25,657 nt of DNA, taken from positions 1-25,657 of IMG/VR virus record IMGVR_UViG_3300046007_005844; one strand, written 5' to 3'. This DNA is from a virus. Positions within the stretch are counted from its first letter, which is position 1. Every line of letters starts with the position of its first letter. Of this stretch, positions 7,129-14,712 are shown piece by piece. The notes beneath the pieces are model-generated. The model was given only the letters and a program-made list of their open reading frames with translations, was not told the origin of the DNA and did not search any database. Made by a program: the position numbers and the translations under genes.

Positions 7129-7158
7129 AATATAGCATAGATTGTTTGTTTGTGTCAA
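7129..7158 (-). promoter_or_regulatory. Promoter of the small accessory operon
   Basis: -35 TTGACA (7158-7153), 18-base spacer, -10 TATATT (7134-7129), located just past the stop of the HNH gene. It would drive the 57-aa, DUF2158-like and lipoprotein genes. Confidence 0.65.
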
Positions 7159-7163
7159 GATGT

Positions 7164-8255
7164 TTAACCGTGATTTGAAAATTCACCGTGTAATTCGGTA
7201 GATGCTTTGCAGTAGGCAGCGTGAGCAAGTTCGGGTGTGTCGTGATAGCCTAACCATTTAGACTTATTATCAAATCTAATAGTTGCTTGCCATTTATCTA
7301 CTTTTTTACTCCAAGTAACTCCTTTAAATCCAGAAGTATTATTAGCTGATTTTCCTCTATTTCTTGAATTTTCAAGATAAGATGATATTCTCAGATTTTC
7401 AATTCTATTATCTAAAGCATCACCGTTTATATGGTCGATTATTTCGGCTTCTGTTGGCTTTTCACCACTGTGTAACCACCATACAAGTCTATTTAACCTT
7501 TGTGGCTTATATGCTAATTTTACTCCCCAATATCCGTTTAGTAAATAACCAGCCTTCTTTCCAGACCACATTGAGTTCCACGCATTAGCTCCGCTTGCAT
7601 TTTTGAAATGGTGGTCAGGTCTGTTTTTCCAATATAAAAAACCAGTATCTCTCTCGTAAACAAAACATTCTTTTAGATATTGTAAAGTTAATTCAACATC
7701 ATTAACAATCTCTTTTGCTTCAAGATAATCATAACGATGTCTATTTTCTTCAGCATCCAATCTCGCTAATTTGGCTTCTTCAATGGTATCAAATACTCCT
7801 AAGTTAATCATGTTATTCTTGATAGTCAAGAAGGCTTTCCATTTACCACTTTTAGTAACACTAACTCCAATCTCACCAGAAGTATTTCTGCTAGACGCTC
7901 GATTTTGACCGTTTTCAGCAGATGTAACATCTCTTAAATTCTCAATTCGATTATTAGTTTTATCTCTATCAATGTGGTCGATTATGCCTTCTGGGTCTGC
8001 TCCAGTGTGAAGTTTCCAGATTGTTCTATGATTTAAATATCTAACGTCACCAATATCAAAGTATTTATAACCGCTAGTATAAGTAGAACCTACTTCTTTA
8101 CCTGGATAATGTTTATTAAATATATTCATCGAGCGTTCTGATTTAAAATGTTCTAAAGGTCGTTCTTTCCATAATAAAGAACCAGTTTCAGCACAGTAAG
8201 TGAACATTTCATTTAATAATTTTAAATCTGGCAAAGGTGTTATTTTGTTTTTCAT
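7164..8255 (-). CDS. HNH homing endonuclease with two tandem HNH+AP2 units
   Basis: 363 aa, about twice the usual length. Two homologous halves, about 10-175 and 190-358. Each has an N-terminal segment (FTYCAETGSLLWKERP / FVYERDTGFLYWKNRP), an HNH_3 core (IIDHIDRDKTNNRIENLR / IIDHINGDALDNRIENLR) and an AP2-like DNA-binding unit (NTSGEIGV...LGVFDTIEEA / NTSGFKGV...LGYHDTPELA). Half 1 keeps the first HNH histidine (H76 in LNHRTIW); in half 2 the aligned residue is Asn (N255 in LNRLVWW). Free-standing HNH enzymes of this type nick or cut DNA to spread themselves. It lies between TerL and small genes, a common site for such selfish genes, with its own promoter at 8287-8315. Confidence 0.85.
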   Translation of the reverse strand: MKNKITPLPDLKLLNEMFTYCAETGSLLWKERPLEHFKSERSMNIFNKHYPGKEVGSTYTSGYKYFDIGDVRYLNHRTIWKLHTGADPEGIIDHIDRDKTNNRIENLRDVTSAENGQNRASSRNTSGEIGVSVTKSGKWKAFLTIKNNMINLGVFDTIEEAKLARLDAEENRHRYDYLEAKEIVNDVELTLQYLKECFVYERDTGFLYWKNRPDHHFKNASGANAWNSMWSGKKAGYLLNGYWGVKLAYKPQRLNRLVWWLHSGEKPTEAEIIDHINGDALDNRIENLRISSYLENSRNRGKSANNTSGFKGVTWSKKVDKWQATIRFDNKSKWLGYHDTPELAHAAYCKASTELHGEFSNHG

Positions 8256-8286
8256 AGAATATCTCTAATAAATAATTTAAAAATAC

Positions 8287-8315
8287 AGTCTACCACAAAA
8301 TATAAACCATGTCAA
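8287..8315 (-). promoter_or_regulatory. Promoter of the HNH endonuclease gene
   Basis: -35 TTGACA (8315-8310), 17-base spacer, -10 TAGACT (8292-8287). The -35 overlaps the last codons of TerL. Predicted leader about 25 bases. Confidence 0.55.
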
Positions 8316-9925
8316 GTTAATCCTTGGGTTTTTCCTGATTTACTCCCTGTGTTTAAAGATAGTAGTTTATAGCGGCATACGTCGAGGTGGTGATCATTGT
8401 GACCATCTACATCGTCAGGATTCTTTTTATCCCGCATCATATAAGGCACTACTTCTAAAAAGGCTCGATTGTCATCATTATTAAATACGAAAATTCCAGG
8501 TTTATCACGATAATTTTTATTTTCTGTCACCATAGAATTAAACAGTCTTTCTTTAAATAACGTGATTCCATCTACTCTAGTACCTGGTTTTTTTAAACCG
8601 TCAAATCTTCGCCATGTTACGCCTTTATAAACTTTATTTCCGATAGTAACGTGCTGACTCATTAAACCGCATACGCTAGTACCGTTAATTTGTGAAAACA
8701 TAGCAGTATCGCAGACACCGTCTTTGACACTACCGTAAATACCATTCGCTAATTCGTGTTGAATTATTAGTTTTGACAACTCTTGTGGGAGAATATCTGT
8801 CCCAATATCATATCTATCTTCCATACAAGTATAAATAGACGTAAAAATAAACAAATCGCCTTTTACAGTTGATTTTGTTTTTCCATTTTTAAGAATTACA
8901 TCTTCTCCATTAGATTCAGCAAAATAAATAACTGCTGAGGGACTCGACTGTCCCCAATCCATTACTCTGTCCATTGACCATTCTTTTGGAATATCAAATG
9001 GGTCGATAACATGAGCATCAAAATTCCAAACATTTGCAAACATACCTGATTCATCCGCAACTGCATCCCAATTGCCGTCCACCCAGCAAGCTCTTAGCCT
9101 TGCGTCCTGTATGTTTGAGAGAGATGCAATGTAAGTTTGGTCTAATTTTGGATTCTCTGTATAATGACCTTGAATATGGCAAATTGTTCTAGTGATAATC
9201 TTCTTTTCTTTCGTAATTTGGTCTATAATTTCAGTTTCTTTTTTTATTATCTGACCTGGTTTTCCAATATCAACAAACCGCTTCTTTACGGCAAGCCCTG
9301 AGATGCCCGAGGGATTAGTCGTACTGAAAACACACATCGGAATTGGTGGAAGAATTGTTCCGTCTGGTAATGGGTGGTCTTCAGGTACAAAACCACTTCG
9401 ATTGATAGAAAGCAATAAATCATAAATCCGCAAATCCCTATAGGACGTAAGCTCGTTTATGCCAATAAAGGGTACAGAAAAACCATGTAGGTTCTGGTAG
9501 TCGTCTTCTGTTTCAACTGAGCGAAACATTAGAACTTCACCTGATTTCCATGACCACTTTAAATCGCCTTTAGATGAATAAAACTTAGCCCCATCATCGA
9601 ATGCACCAAATAATCTCTTAGACTCCATTATCAAGTTATCTAAGTTTTTGTAACCCCTATCAATAATCACTCCAATCCAATGTGATTTGTATCCTAATCC
9701 AACTGTTTGTCTAAACCGCGCTAACTGTGCAATACTTTTCCCCACACCGCGCCCTGAAGAATATAGGATTTCGTCACTGGGGCAGTTTAAAGCGAGGGTT
9801 TGGCTGCCTTGATTTGGAGTAAAAACAACCTTCGTACTCTTGGGAATCAAAAATCCTTCATGCAATTTATACCCACTAGGAATCACACTACCTTCTACAT
9901 ATCGACAGGCTTCACTACTCATCAT
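8312..9925 (-). CDS. terL: Terminase large subunit
   Basis: 537 aa from ATG 9925; an upstream in-frame TTG at 9937 would add 4 residues but lies further inside the preceding gene. Packaging ATPase: Walker A SGRGVGKS (about 57-64), Walker B-like FIGINE (about 153-158), and a coupling segment VFSTTNPSG. The C-terminal half is the nuclease-like domain, with MDWGQSSPSAVIYF, DTAMFSQINGTS and HNDHHLDVCRY carrying the acidic residues. It docks on the portal, translocates DNA and cuts it. It overlaps the 53-aa gene by 11 bases. Confidence 0.9.
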   Translation of the reverse strand: MMSSEACRYVEGSVIPSGYKLHEGFLIPKSTKVVFTPNQGSQTLALNCPSDEILYSSGRGVGKSIAQLARFRQTVGLGYKSHWIGVIIDRGYKNLDNLIMESKRLFGAFDDGAKFYSSKGDLKWSWKSGEVLMFRSVETEDDYQNLHGFSVPFIGINELTSYRDLRIYDLLLSINRSGFVPEDHPLPDGTILPPIPMCVFSTTNPSGISGLAVKKRFVDIGKPGQIIKKETEIIDQITKEKKIITRTICHIQGHYTENPKLDQTYIASLSNIQDARLRACWVDGNWDAVADESGMFANVWNFDAHVIDPFDIPKEWSMDRVMDWGQSSPSAVIYFAESNGEDVILKNGKTKSTVKGDLFIFTSIYTCMEDRYDIGTDILPQELSKLIIQHELANGIYGSVKDGVCDTAMFSQINGTSVCGLMSQHVTIGNKVYKGVTWRRFDGLKKPGTRVDGITLFKERLFNSMVTENKNYRDKPGIFVFNNDDNRAFLEVVPYMMRDKKNPDDVDGHNDHHLDVCRYKLLSLNTGSKSGKTQGLT

Positions 9926-10076
9926 CCCAGCACCCAATCAAATCATAATCCTCACAGTCGATAGTCTGTCTTAGCTTAAACAATCCTTCATCATTGAGTT
10001 CGATATTATCTAAAATATCATCTATGTTTATACCGTCTATTAGCTCATCATGAGCATATTCAAATTCATCGTCCAT
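9915..10076 (-). CDS. Small acidic protein (53 aa)
   Basis: ATG at 10076, TAG at 9915-9917. Very acidic: MDDEFEYAHDELIDGINIDD and so on, ending DLIGCWDDE. No family recognised. It follows the 99-aa gene by 6 bases and overlaps TerL by 11 bases, so it is inside the terminase operon and probably translated in coupling with TerL. A DNA-mimic or terminase accessory role can be imagined from its charge but is not supported by a motif. Confidence 0.65.
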   Translation of the reverse strand: MDDEFEYAHDELIDGINIDDILDNIELNDEGLFKLRQTIDCEDYDLIGCWDDE

Positions 10077-10082
10077 TAGTAT

Positions 10083-10382
10083 TTAGTGTTTAGTTGTAGG
10101 GTCTGTGTGTAATTTTTCATAATCCTTTTTATGTATCGGCGTGATTACAAAACAACAATCAAATACTGAAAATAGGGTGAGTAAATGGCTAACTGATACA
10201 TTTTTAAATTGTCCTAGCATGATTGCATTGAAAACACCTTGTTCGCGCATATTTTCAATAACTTGTTTTTGAGTAAAAGATAGTCGTTTATTGATAGTTA
10301 GTTTATCTATCGTTTTAATTAACGTATCTGCGAGATGTGTGACAGCAACATGGTTTAATTTTTCATCGGAATCAATAATCAC
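10083..10382 (-). CDS. Hypothetical protein with weak HTH resemblance (99 aa)
   Basis: Starts at a GTG (10382), which overlaps the previous gene's stop by 11 bases; a GGCGGT ribosome site lies before it. The segment KRLSFTQKQVIENMREQGVF...NVSVSHLLTLFSVFDCCFVI (about 33-80) resembles the layout of a Cro/C1-type helix-turn-helix (Q..vi..m ... s...l..lf..fdc), but the recognition helix is not clear. Function unknown; a small regulator inside the terminase operon is one possibility. Confidence 0.55.
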   Translation of the reverse strand: MIIDSDEKLNHVAVTHLADTLIKTIDKLTINKRLSFTQKQVIENMREQGVFNAIMLGQFKNVSVSHLLTLFSVFDCCFVITPIHKKDYEKLHTDPTTKH

Positions 10383-10608
10383 AAAGACCGCCTATATCGT
10401 ATTGGAAGTGTAAGTCAGCGAGTGTTTCGCTAGTTGTTTTAAAGAACGAGTAATAGATTCCTTCAGGTGTATTCGCCTTCACAATACTCGCAAAGCTGCT
10501 AGGAGAGAGTAATATAGAGGTTTCAAATAGATTTGGATAACGATGCTTAACGAAGGTAATACCGTCTTTTAGTGAATAGCGATAATACCCGCTTTGTAAT
10601 TTAATCAT
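10372..10608 (-). CDS. Hypothetical small protein (78 aa) coupled to TerS
   Basis: I place the start at ATG 10608, giving MIKLQSGYYRYSL. A longer frame upstream would lie wholly inside TerS and has no ribosome site, while this ATG overlaps the TerS stop as ATGA and follows GAGGCGAG. The protein has a GYYRYSLKDGITFVKHRYPNL segment and a C-terminal part rich in aromatic residues; no family is recognised. Gene spacing shows it is a member of the terminase operon. Confidence 0.65.
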   Translation of the reverse strand: MIKLQSGYYRYSLKDGITFVKHRYPNLFETSILLSPSSFASIVKANTPEGIYYSFFKTTSETLADLHFQYDIGGLCDY

Positions 10609-11102
10609 AAACTCGCCTCTAACTGTTTGTAGAGTTCGGCTTGTTGAACCTGAGCTTGATTCGACCACTCATCAATAGATAATGGTGCTGGAACTATCAT
10701 CACAGAATGTTGTACTTGTGAGGTGTCAGCTTGTTGTTTAGCGTCGAATCCCATTAGCTTGGATATTCTATCCATTGCAGTAATTCGAGCAGTAGGATTA
10801 GAATTTTCACCATCAGCCTTCATAATTTGAATAAGATTACGCAACATTTCGGATTTCAGCATAGCCTCATCTGAAAGTAAATCGTCTGTGTGGGATTGAT
10901 ACTGCTTGAGTTTATTTTGAAAATAGTCTGTTTCCATCCAATTAGCAGCGACTGATTTACTGTACATCGCAGTAATACCACATCGAATTGCCGCTAATTC
11001 AGGATTTAAGTCGTACACATATTCTTTAAGGAATCTGTCTATTGCCTCTTTTTCAAAAGGAGATAACTCACGTTGTTTTGATTCAGATGTTGTTGTAGTC
11101 AT
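10605..11102 (-). CDS. terS: Terminase small subunit
   Basis: 165 aa. N-terminal helix-turn-helix region: LSPFEKEAIDRFLKEYVYDLNPELAAIRCG then YSKSVAANWMETDYFQNKL, the usual TerS pattern of an HTH and 'a.r..l..p.v...l'. A helical oligomerisation region follows (LLSDEAMLKSEMLRNLIQIM and ARITAMDRISKLMGFD). It recognises the packaging site and loads TerL. It precedes TerL in the same direction with three small genes between, and has a promoter at 11136-11165. ATG at 11102 lies after AAAGATACTTTCTAA, with only a weak ribosome site. Confidence 0.85.
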   Translation of the reverse strand: MTTTTSESKQRELSPFEKEAIDRFLKEYVYDLNPELAAIRCGITAMYSKSVAANWMETDYFQNKLKQYQSHTDDLLSDEAMLKSEMLRNLIQIMKADGENSNPTARITAMDRISKLMGFDAKQQADTSQVQHSVMIVPAPLSIDEWSNQAQVQQAELYKQLEASL

Positions 11103-11135
11103 TTAGAAAGTATCTTTAAAATTAAGTTACTATAA

Positions 11136-11165
11136 AGACTATCATAGTTAAGGTTATTTTGTCAA
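11136..11165 (-). promoter_or_regulatory. Promoter of the terminase operon
   Basis: -35 TTGACA (11165-11160), 18-base spacer, -10 TAGTCT (11141-11136), between the membrane protein gene and TerS. A near-perfect dyad ACTAT-C-ATAGT (11138-11148) covers the -10 region and could be an operator. Confidence 0.5.
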
Positions 11166-11166
11166 G

Positions 11167-11427
11167 TTATTTGTATTTAGATGATACAAATGTATGCACA
11201 ATAATAGATGTAGCAATACCAAAAGCTCCGCCAAATACAAACGCTACGCTTTCATAGACGGTTGCATTAGGGGCGAGTTTAAGCATGAATAATTGACACA
11301 ATCCAATACCTAATGAAGTGATAAAGGATTGTAGGATGAGTTTATCTCTAACGAATTGCGACTGAGTTCCTAATAAGAATACAGCCACAAATGATGATAT
11401 AAATAAAACTAAGCTAGACTGGTACAT
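11167..11427 (-). CDS. Small membrane protein with three predicted TM segments (86 aa)
   Basis: Hydrophobic segments at about 4-20, 30-49 and 60-81, a short charged loop (QSQFVRDK) after the first, the segment FITSLGIGLCQLFMLKLAPNA and a basic C-terminal VSSKYK. Size and topology are compatible with a class I holin, and similar small membrane proteins with '..QSqfV......s......n....k.aP.a..' occur near phage packaging genes. Without lysis neighbours the holin call stays open. Its ATG lies inside the end of the GIY-YIG gene (14-base overlap). Confidence 0.65.
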   Translation of the reverse strand: MYQSSLVLFISSFVAVFLLGTQSQFVRDKLILQSFITSLGIGLCQLFMLKLAPNATVYESVAFVFGGAFGIATSIIVHTFVSSKYK

Positions 11428-12181
11428 TATTTGATTCCATAAGTTGTTGTGTAATTGTTAGTTTTAATTGTTTGCGTTTTTCACAAGATAAGGCTATTTT
11501 AGCTTTCGTCTCATCTGAATGAGGTTTGCGCGGTCTACCTGTAGCTAATGCTGACAGTTTAGCACGCGTTGCATCTGATACAATTTTACCTTTCTGAGAT
11601 TCTGATAATTTGATGCGAGTTTCATTAGAAAATACTTTACCTTTCTGAGATTTCGACATCTTAGCTCTGGTTTTATCAGATATATTTTTTGAAGATTCTG
11701 ACATTTTAGCTTTGGTTTCATCAGAAATAATTTTACCAGAGTTGAACATTGAAATTTTTGCTTTTGTTTCATCTGATACAACTCTACCTTTACTCGATAA
11801 TGATATTTTCGCTTTATGCTCATCTGACCTATTTTTTGCAGCATTAGACATTTTAGCTTTAGATTCTTCAGAATGTTTATAGCCTGAGTTACCTTCACCG
11901 CCATCTGTTAAATTAGCCAACTTAATTCCATCATTTCTTAAAGCTGTAATTAGTCTGACTTCTAAATTAAGCGCGTGTTGTTCATCTCTACATAACATTG
12001 TTCTAACGATTATGTTTTCAATACCGTATTTTGCAACAATGTGAGTGTGATGTGGGTTTGCTTTACGCAATTTTTCTTTAGTTCTTTTAAGAGTTCCCTT
12101 TCCAACATAAAATGGAGGTTGCCCTGCTAAAGAATGCGTATAAACGTAATAATCTTGTGTTTTTGATTTTACTTCTGACAT
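11414..12181 (-). CDS. GIY-YIG homing endonuclease with NUMOD3 repeats
   Basis: 255 aa. N-terminal GIY-YIG domain about 10-100: YYVYTHSLAGQPPFYVGKG (the YVY...YVGKG motif), then conserved LEVRLITAL with the metal-binding Glu and a NLTDGGEGNSGY end. Residues about 103-245 hold about eight tandem NUMOD3 DNA-binding units of 15-19 residues (pattern S.ETKAKMS.S.KGK). This is the layout of T4 Seg-type free-standing homing endonucleases. It sits between the PAPS-reductase-like gene and the membrane protein gene, with its own promoter (12283-12311) and structured leader. The tail ends MESNNVPV. Confidence 0.9.
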   Translation of the reverse strand: MSEVKSKTQDYYVYTHSLAGQPPFYVGKGTLKRTKEKLRKANPHHTHIVAKYGIENIIVRTMLCRDEQHALNLEVRLITALRNDGIKLANLTDGGEGNSGYKHSEESKAKMSNAAKNRSDEHKAKISLSSKGRVVSDETKAKISMFNSGKIISDETKAKMSESSKNISDKTRAKMSKSQKGKVFSNETRIKLSESQKGKIVSDATRAKLSALATGRPRKPHSDETKAKIALSCEKRKQLKLTITQQLMESNNVPV

Positions 12182-12190
12182 CTTTTGATT

Positions 12191-12277
12191 CCTTACAGTA
12201 GTTGGATTATTGTGAACAGTATTTAGAAATGTGAGAAACCTTACTGAAGGGCTTTCGGGGTATCCCCCTATCTCACA
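12191..12277 (-). promoter_or_regulatory. Structured leader of the first GIY-YIG gene
   Basis: Segments in message order: A 12277-12271 (TGTGAGA), B 12250-12242 (CCTTCAGTA), A' 12236-12230 (TCTCACA), B' 12200-12191 (TACTGTAAGG). A pairs with A' over 7 bp. B pairs with B' over 9 bp with one bulged U. B' contains the AAGG of the Shine-Dalgarno sequence, 8 bases before the ATG at 12181. A further small hairpin (GGGG-TAT-CCCC, 12257-12267) lies between A and B. The order A-B-A'-B' means the helices compete or form a pseudoknot. The same order is seen before the second GIY-YIG gene. Confidence 0.5.
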
Positions 12278-12282
12278 CTGCT

Positions 12283-12311
12283 ATTATTTCACAGGGCTAC
12301 TATAATGTCAA
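12283..12311 (-). promoter_or_regulatory. Promoter of the first GIY-YIG gene
   Basis: -35 TTGACA (12311-12306), 17-base spacer, -10 AATAAT (12288-12283). The predicted start, near 12276, falls at the 5' arm of the leader helix. The flanks TTGACATT and TGAAATAATA are identical to those of the promoter at 18214-18242. Confidence 0.7.
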
Positions 12312-12324
12312 GCGATAAATTATT

Positions 12325-13428
12325 TCAAATGAAATCTAATTCAGTTTGCTTAAATACTTCTACCTTAATTGGAATCTGTTTTAGCTTTACATTATACGAC
12401 ATATCTTTTACATCTTGTAATGTCATGCCTTCAGGAGCATCTAAATCAGTAATTCCAATATAAGCGAGTTTTTCACGGTATCCTAAATCATTCATTGCAT
12501 AAGAATGTAGTTTCGGATGTGTAATTGCAAGTTTTTGAAAACGGTTTATGTCGCGACTAGCGTCCTTAACATCGTGTTGTAAGCCGAGCGGACACCAAAT
12601 ACAGCCACTTCTTTCATAACCCATATCGTAGACTTCTGAATAAGGTATATCGTAAAGTTTAATATATTCCCAAATGTCTTCTTCAGTCCAAAATGAAATT
12701 GGTGCAGAACGAGGTGAGCCTTGTTCATAAGAATTACAACCTGTTTTAAGATAAGATTGCATTCTGAGCGATGATTCATCGGTCATAGTCCCTACAAACT
12801 TAGCTCGACCTGTTTCTTTTTCATACGCTTTAGATGGATTCTTCTTATAGATGTCACAACACTTTGCGCTGACTTTAAATGGTGCATCCGCTAAGAATTG
12901 CCACTTATTTGATAACTTGCCATGACCTTTTTCGTTTCCAAATAATCTAATGTTCTTTAATTTGTCTGAATTAGAAGTCTGTAAGTCATTTACTTTTTGA
13001 CTGACTTCTTTAGACACAATAGGGAAACCATACTTCTCTAACGCAGCTCTAAAGGTCATCTTAGGTTTTAACCACACTACGTTTTCAATAGACTTTACGA
13101 ACTTACGGTTCTCAGGAAATTCTAAACCTGTATCGCAGAATACAGCAGGTGCTTCTGGATATAATTGTCGTACTAAATGTAGAAGTACCGTAGAGTCTTT
13201 ACCTCCTGAAAATGCAACATAAACTTTACCTTCATGATGCTCGTACCACTCACGAATACGCTCGTTAGTAAGATGAATCTTAGCCTTTAACGGATACTTC
13301 TTACGTTCTGACAGTAATGCTGAATTATTCGCACATTCTTTAGTTTGAATATCGACGTTAGTCGGCGTAGTCTTATCTTTAATTCTACTACGAAATTCTT
13401 TTACTTCTTTTTTAGTAAGGTCACTCAT
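12325..13428 (-). CDS. PAPS-reductase/DndC-type ATP-pyrophosphatase family protein
   Basis: 367 aa. PP-loop motif VAFSGGKDST (about 71-80) binds ATP; AVFCDTGLEFPE (about 95-106) is the next family motif. Cysteines at AKCCDIYKKNP (190, 191), C231 and GCIWCPLG (276, 279) could bind an Fe-S cluster as in DndC and related sulfur-transfer enzymes. Classical PAPS reductases carry a C-terminal ECG-type active Cys, which is not seen, so sulfate reduction is less likely than an adenylylation or thiolation reaction. Many phages carry such genes with unproven roles, possibly in nucleic-acid modification. It is in its own transcription unit (promoter 13463-13492). Confidence 0.8.
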   Translation of the reverse strand: MSDLTKKEVKEFRSRIKDKTTPTNVDIQTKECANNSALLSERKKYPLKAKIHLTNERIREWYEHHEGKVYVAFSGGKDSTVLLHLVRQLYPEAPAVFCDTGLEFPENRKFVKSIENVVWLKPKMTFRAALEKYGFPIVSKEVSQKVNDLQTSNSDKLKNIRLFGNEKGHGKLSNKWQFLADAPFKVSAKCCDIYKKNPSKAYEKETGRAKFVGTMTDESSLRMQSYLKTGCNSYEQGSPRSAPISFWTEEDIWEYIKLYDIPYSEVYDMGYERSGCIWCPLGLQHDVKDASRDINRFQKLAITHPKLHSYAMNDLGYREKLAYIGITDLDAPEGMTLQDVKDMSYNVKLKQIPIKVEVFKQTELDFI

Positions 13429-13462
13429 TTGTCGTGTTCCTGTTGGGTTAAATTGGAATGTT

Positions 13463-13492
13463 AGTTTATTATTTTTTTGTAGTCATTGTCAA
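13463..13492 (-). promoter_or_regulatory. Promoter of the PAPS-reductase-like gene
   Basis: -35 TTGACA (13492-13487) overlapping the stop region of the metallophosphoesterase gene, 18-base spacer, -10 TAAACT (13468-13463). An overlapping TAATAA at 15-base spacing is an alternative -10. Confidence 0.45.
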
Positions 13493-14556
13493 GTATTATC
13501 ACGATAATAGTATTTTCCACCACAGATAGCAATATCGTTAGTCGTATCTACATATTCGTTAATAGTCCGTTTCTTTTCGCTATCTACCGTTGTGATTAAA
13601 AATCCCTGTGTCCATTTATCAAAGTCGTCTGTGTAAGATGCGTCGATAGCACATAAACAACCCAATTGAATGTGGTAGAACGACCCGTAAGTTAAATTGT
13701 AGTCCGATGTAGTGATAAATCTGTGGTGGTGACCATACACTGAAGGCAACCCGTGTTTCTTTAAGGTTGGATAATGACCGACTAATAACGTATCTCCTAT
13801 CACAATGAAGTTCTTAGCAACTTCTTTCTTGATTTCAGATTCTTTATACACAGAAAGATTTGTTCTAGCCACATAGTTTATTTGTAGCTCATCTAACTTC
13901 AATAATTTGATAGGAGTGATGTGAGAAAACTTATCTAATACATCTGCCACATAAGGCGATTGTTCTACAATATGTTTAAAAACTCTTAAATCGTGATTAC
14001 CCTGTGTGATTGTAATTTGAGCATGAGGGTTTAGTTCACGAAGTTTCGTAAGAAATTCATGTCCCCACACTAATTCATCTACAGCAGAATGTTTGCGAGG
14101 GTCATGAGAATAGTTTGAGAAGTGGGGAAAATCCCATAAATCACCCGCAATTACTATGTGTGTTGGCTTAACTCTAGTTGTAGCATCTAAGAACACATCA
14201 ATTGAGAATGAATCCGCCATAGTTGCGTGGATGTCTGAACATACCATAACTGTGCTAAATCTTTTGTCATCTTTTCTTTGGTACTTGTTAGCATAAGAAT
14301 TTAGCTCGTTGTTTGTTTTTATCAGAGTTGAATTGGAAGTAGATATAGCATGAGTAGCCACATGAGAAGTAAATTGTTTTTCTAACGGCGTACTTCCTAA
14401 TCCAGCACATTGCTTAAAGGCTGAAAATGTACCAAACACAGGTATAAAGTGAGAATCGGGGATACTTTCCCTCACATTCTTTCTCGTGTGAGGTAGGGGT
14501 AGTTCTTGAAGCTGTTTAATGAGTTGTTCTTTAGTTGGTTTATTCTGAATTGTCAT
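13489..14556 (-). CDS. Calcineurin-like metallophosphoesterase
   Basis: 355 aa. Full set of metal-binding motifs: CSDIH (106-110), AGDLWD (137-142), GNHD (186-189), GH (260-261) and GHHHRF (275-280), so the dinuclear metal centre looks intact. An N-terminal extension of about 100 residues has no recognised domain. The family cleaves phosphomonoesters or phosphodiesters, including nucleic acids and nucleotides; the substrate is not readable from the sequence. Similar phage proteins lie among DNA-metabolism genes. ATG at 14556 with a weak ribosome site (TTCATAACCTAAT upstream). Confidence 0.85.
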   Translation of the reverse strand: MTIQNKPTKEQLIKQLQELPLPHTRKNVRESIPDSHFIPVFGTFSAFKQCAGLGSTPLEKQFTSHVATHAISTSNSTLIKTNNELNSYANKYQRKDDKRFSTVMVCSDIHATMADSFSIDVFLDATTRVKPTHIVIAGDLWDFPHFSNYSHDPRKHSAVDELVWGHEFLTKLRELNPHAQITITQGNHDLRVFKHIVEQSPYVADVLDKFSHITPIKLLKLDELQINYVARTNLSVYKESEIKKEVAKNFIVIGDTLLVGHYPTLKKHGLPSVYGHHHRFITTSDYNLTYGSFYHIQLGCLCAIDASYTDDFDKWTQGFLITTVDSEKKRTINEYVDTTNDIAICGGKYYYRDNT

Positions 14557-14610
14557 ATTAGGTTATGAATGTAATGAATGTGAGTGTGAATGTAAATGTT
14601 AATTTTGTGT

Positions 14611-14640
14611 AACCTAACACAGTTAGGGAATAAAAGTCAA
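14611..14640 (-). promoter_or_regulatory. Promoter with operator-like dyad upstream of the metallophosphoesterase gene
   Basis: -35 TTGACT (14640-14635), 18-base spacer, -10 TAGGTT (14616-14611), a modest match. The perfect dyad CCTAAC-ACA-GTTAGG (14613-14627) covers the -10 and part of the spacer, where a repressor would block polymerase. Confidence 0.45.
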
Positions 14641-14712
14641 GTTATTTATGGTGTATTTGATGATATTAATGTAATTGATATTGGTGTAAATTATAAATCC
14701 TATATTTGAGAG

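Noticed and set aside
11545-11904. 119-codon minus-strand frame inside the first GIY-YIG gene
   Set aside because: It is a frame shadow of the NUMOD3 repeat region; its Lys/Gln/Leu repeats mirror the repeat in the true frame.
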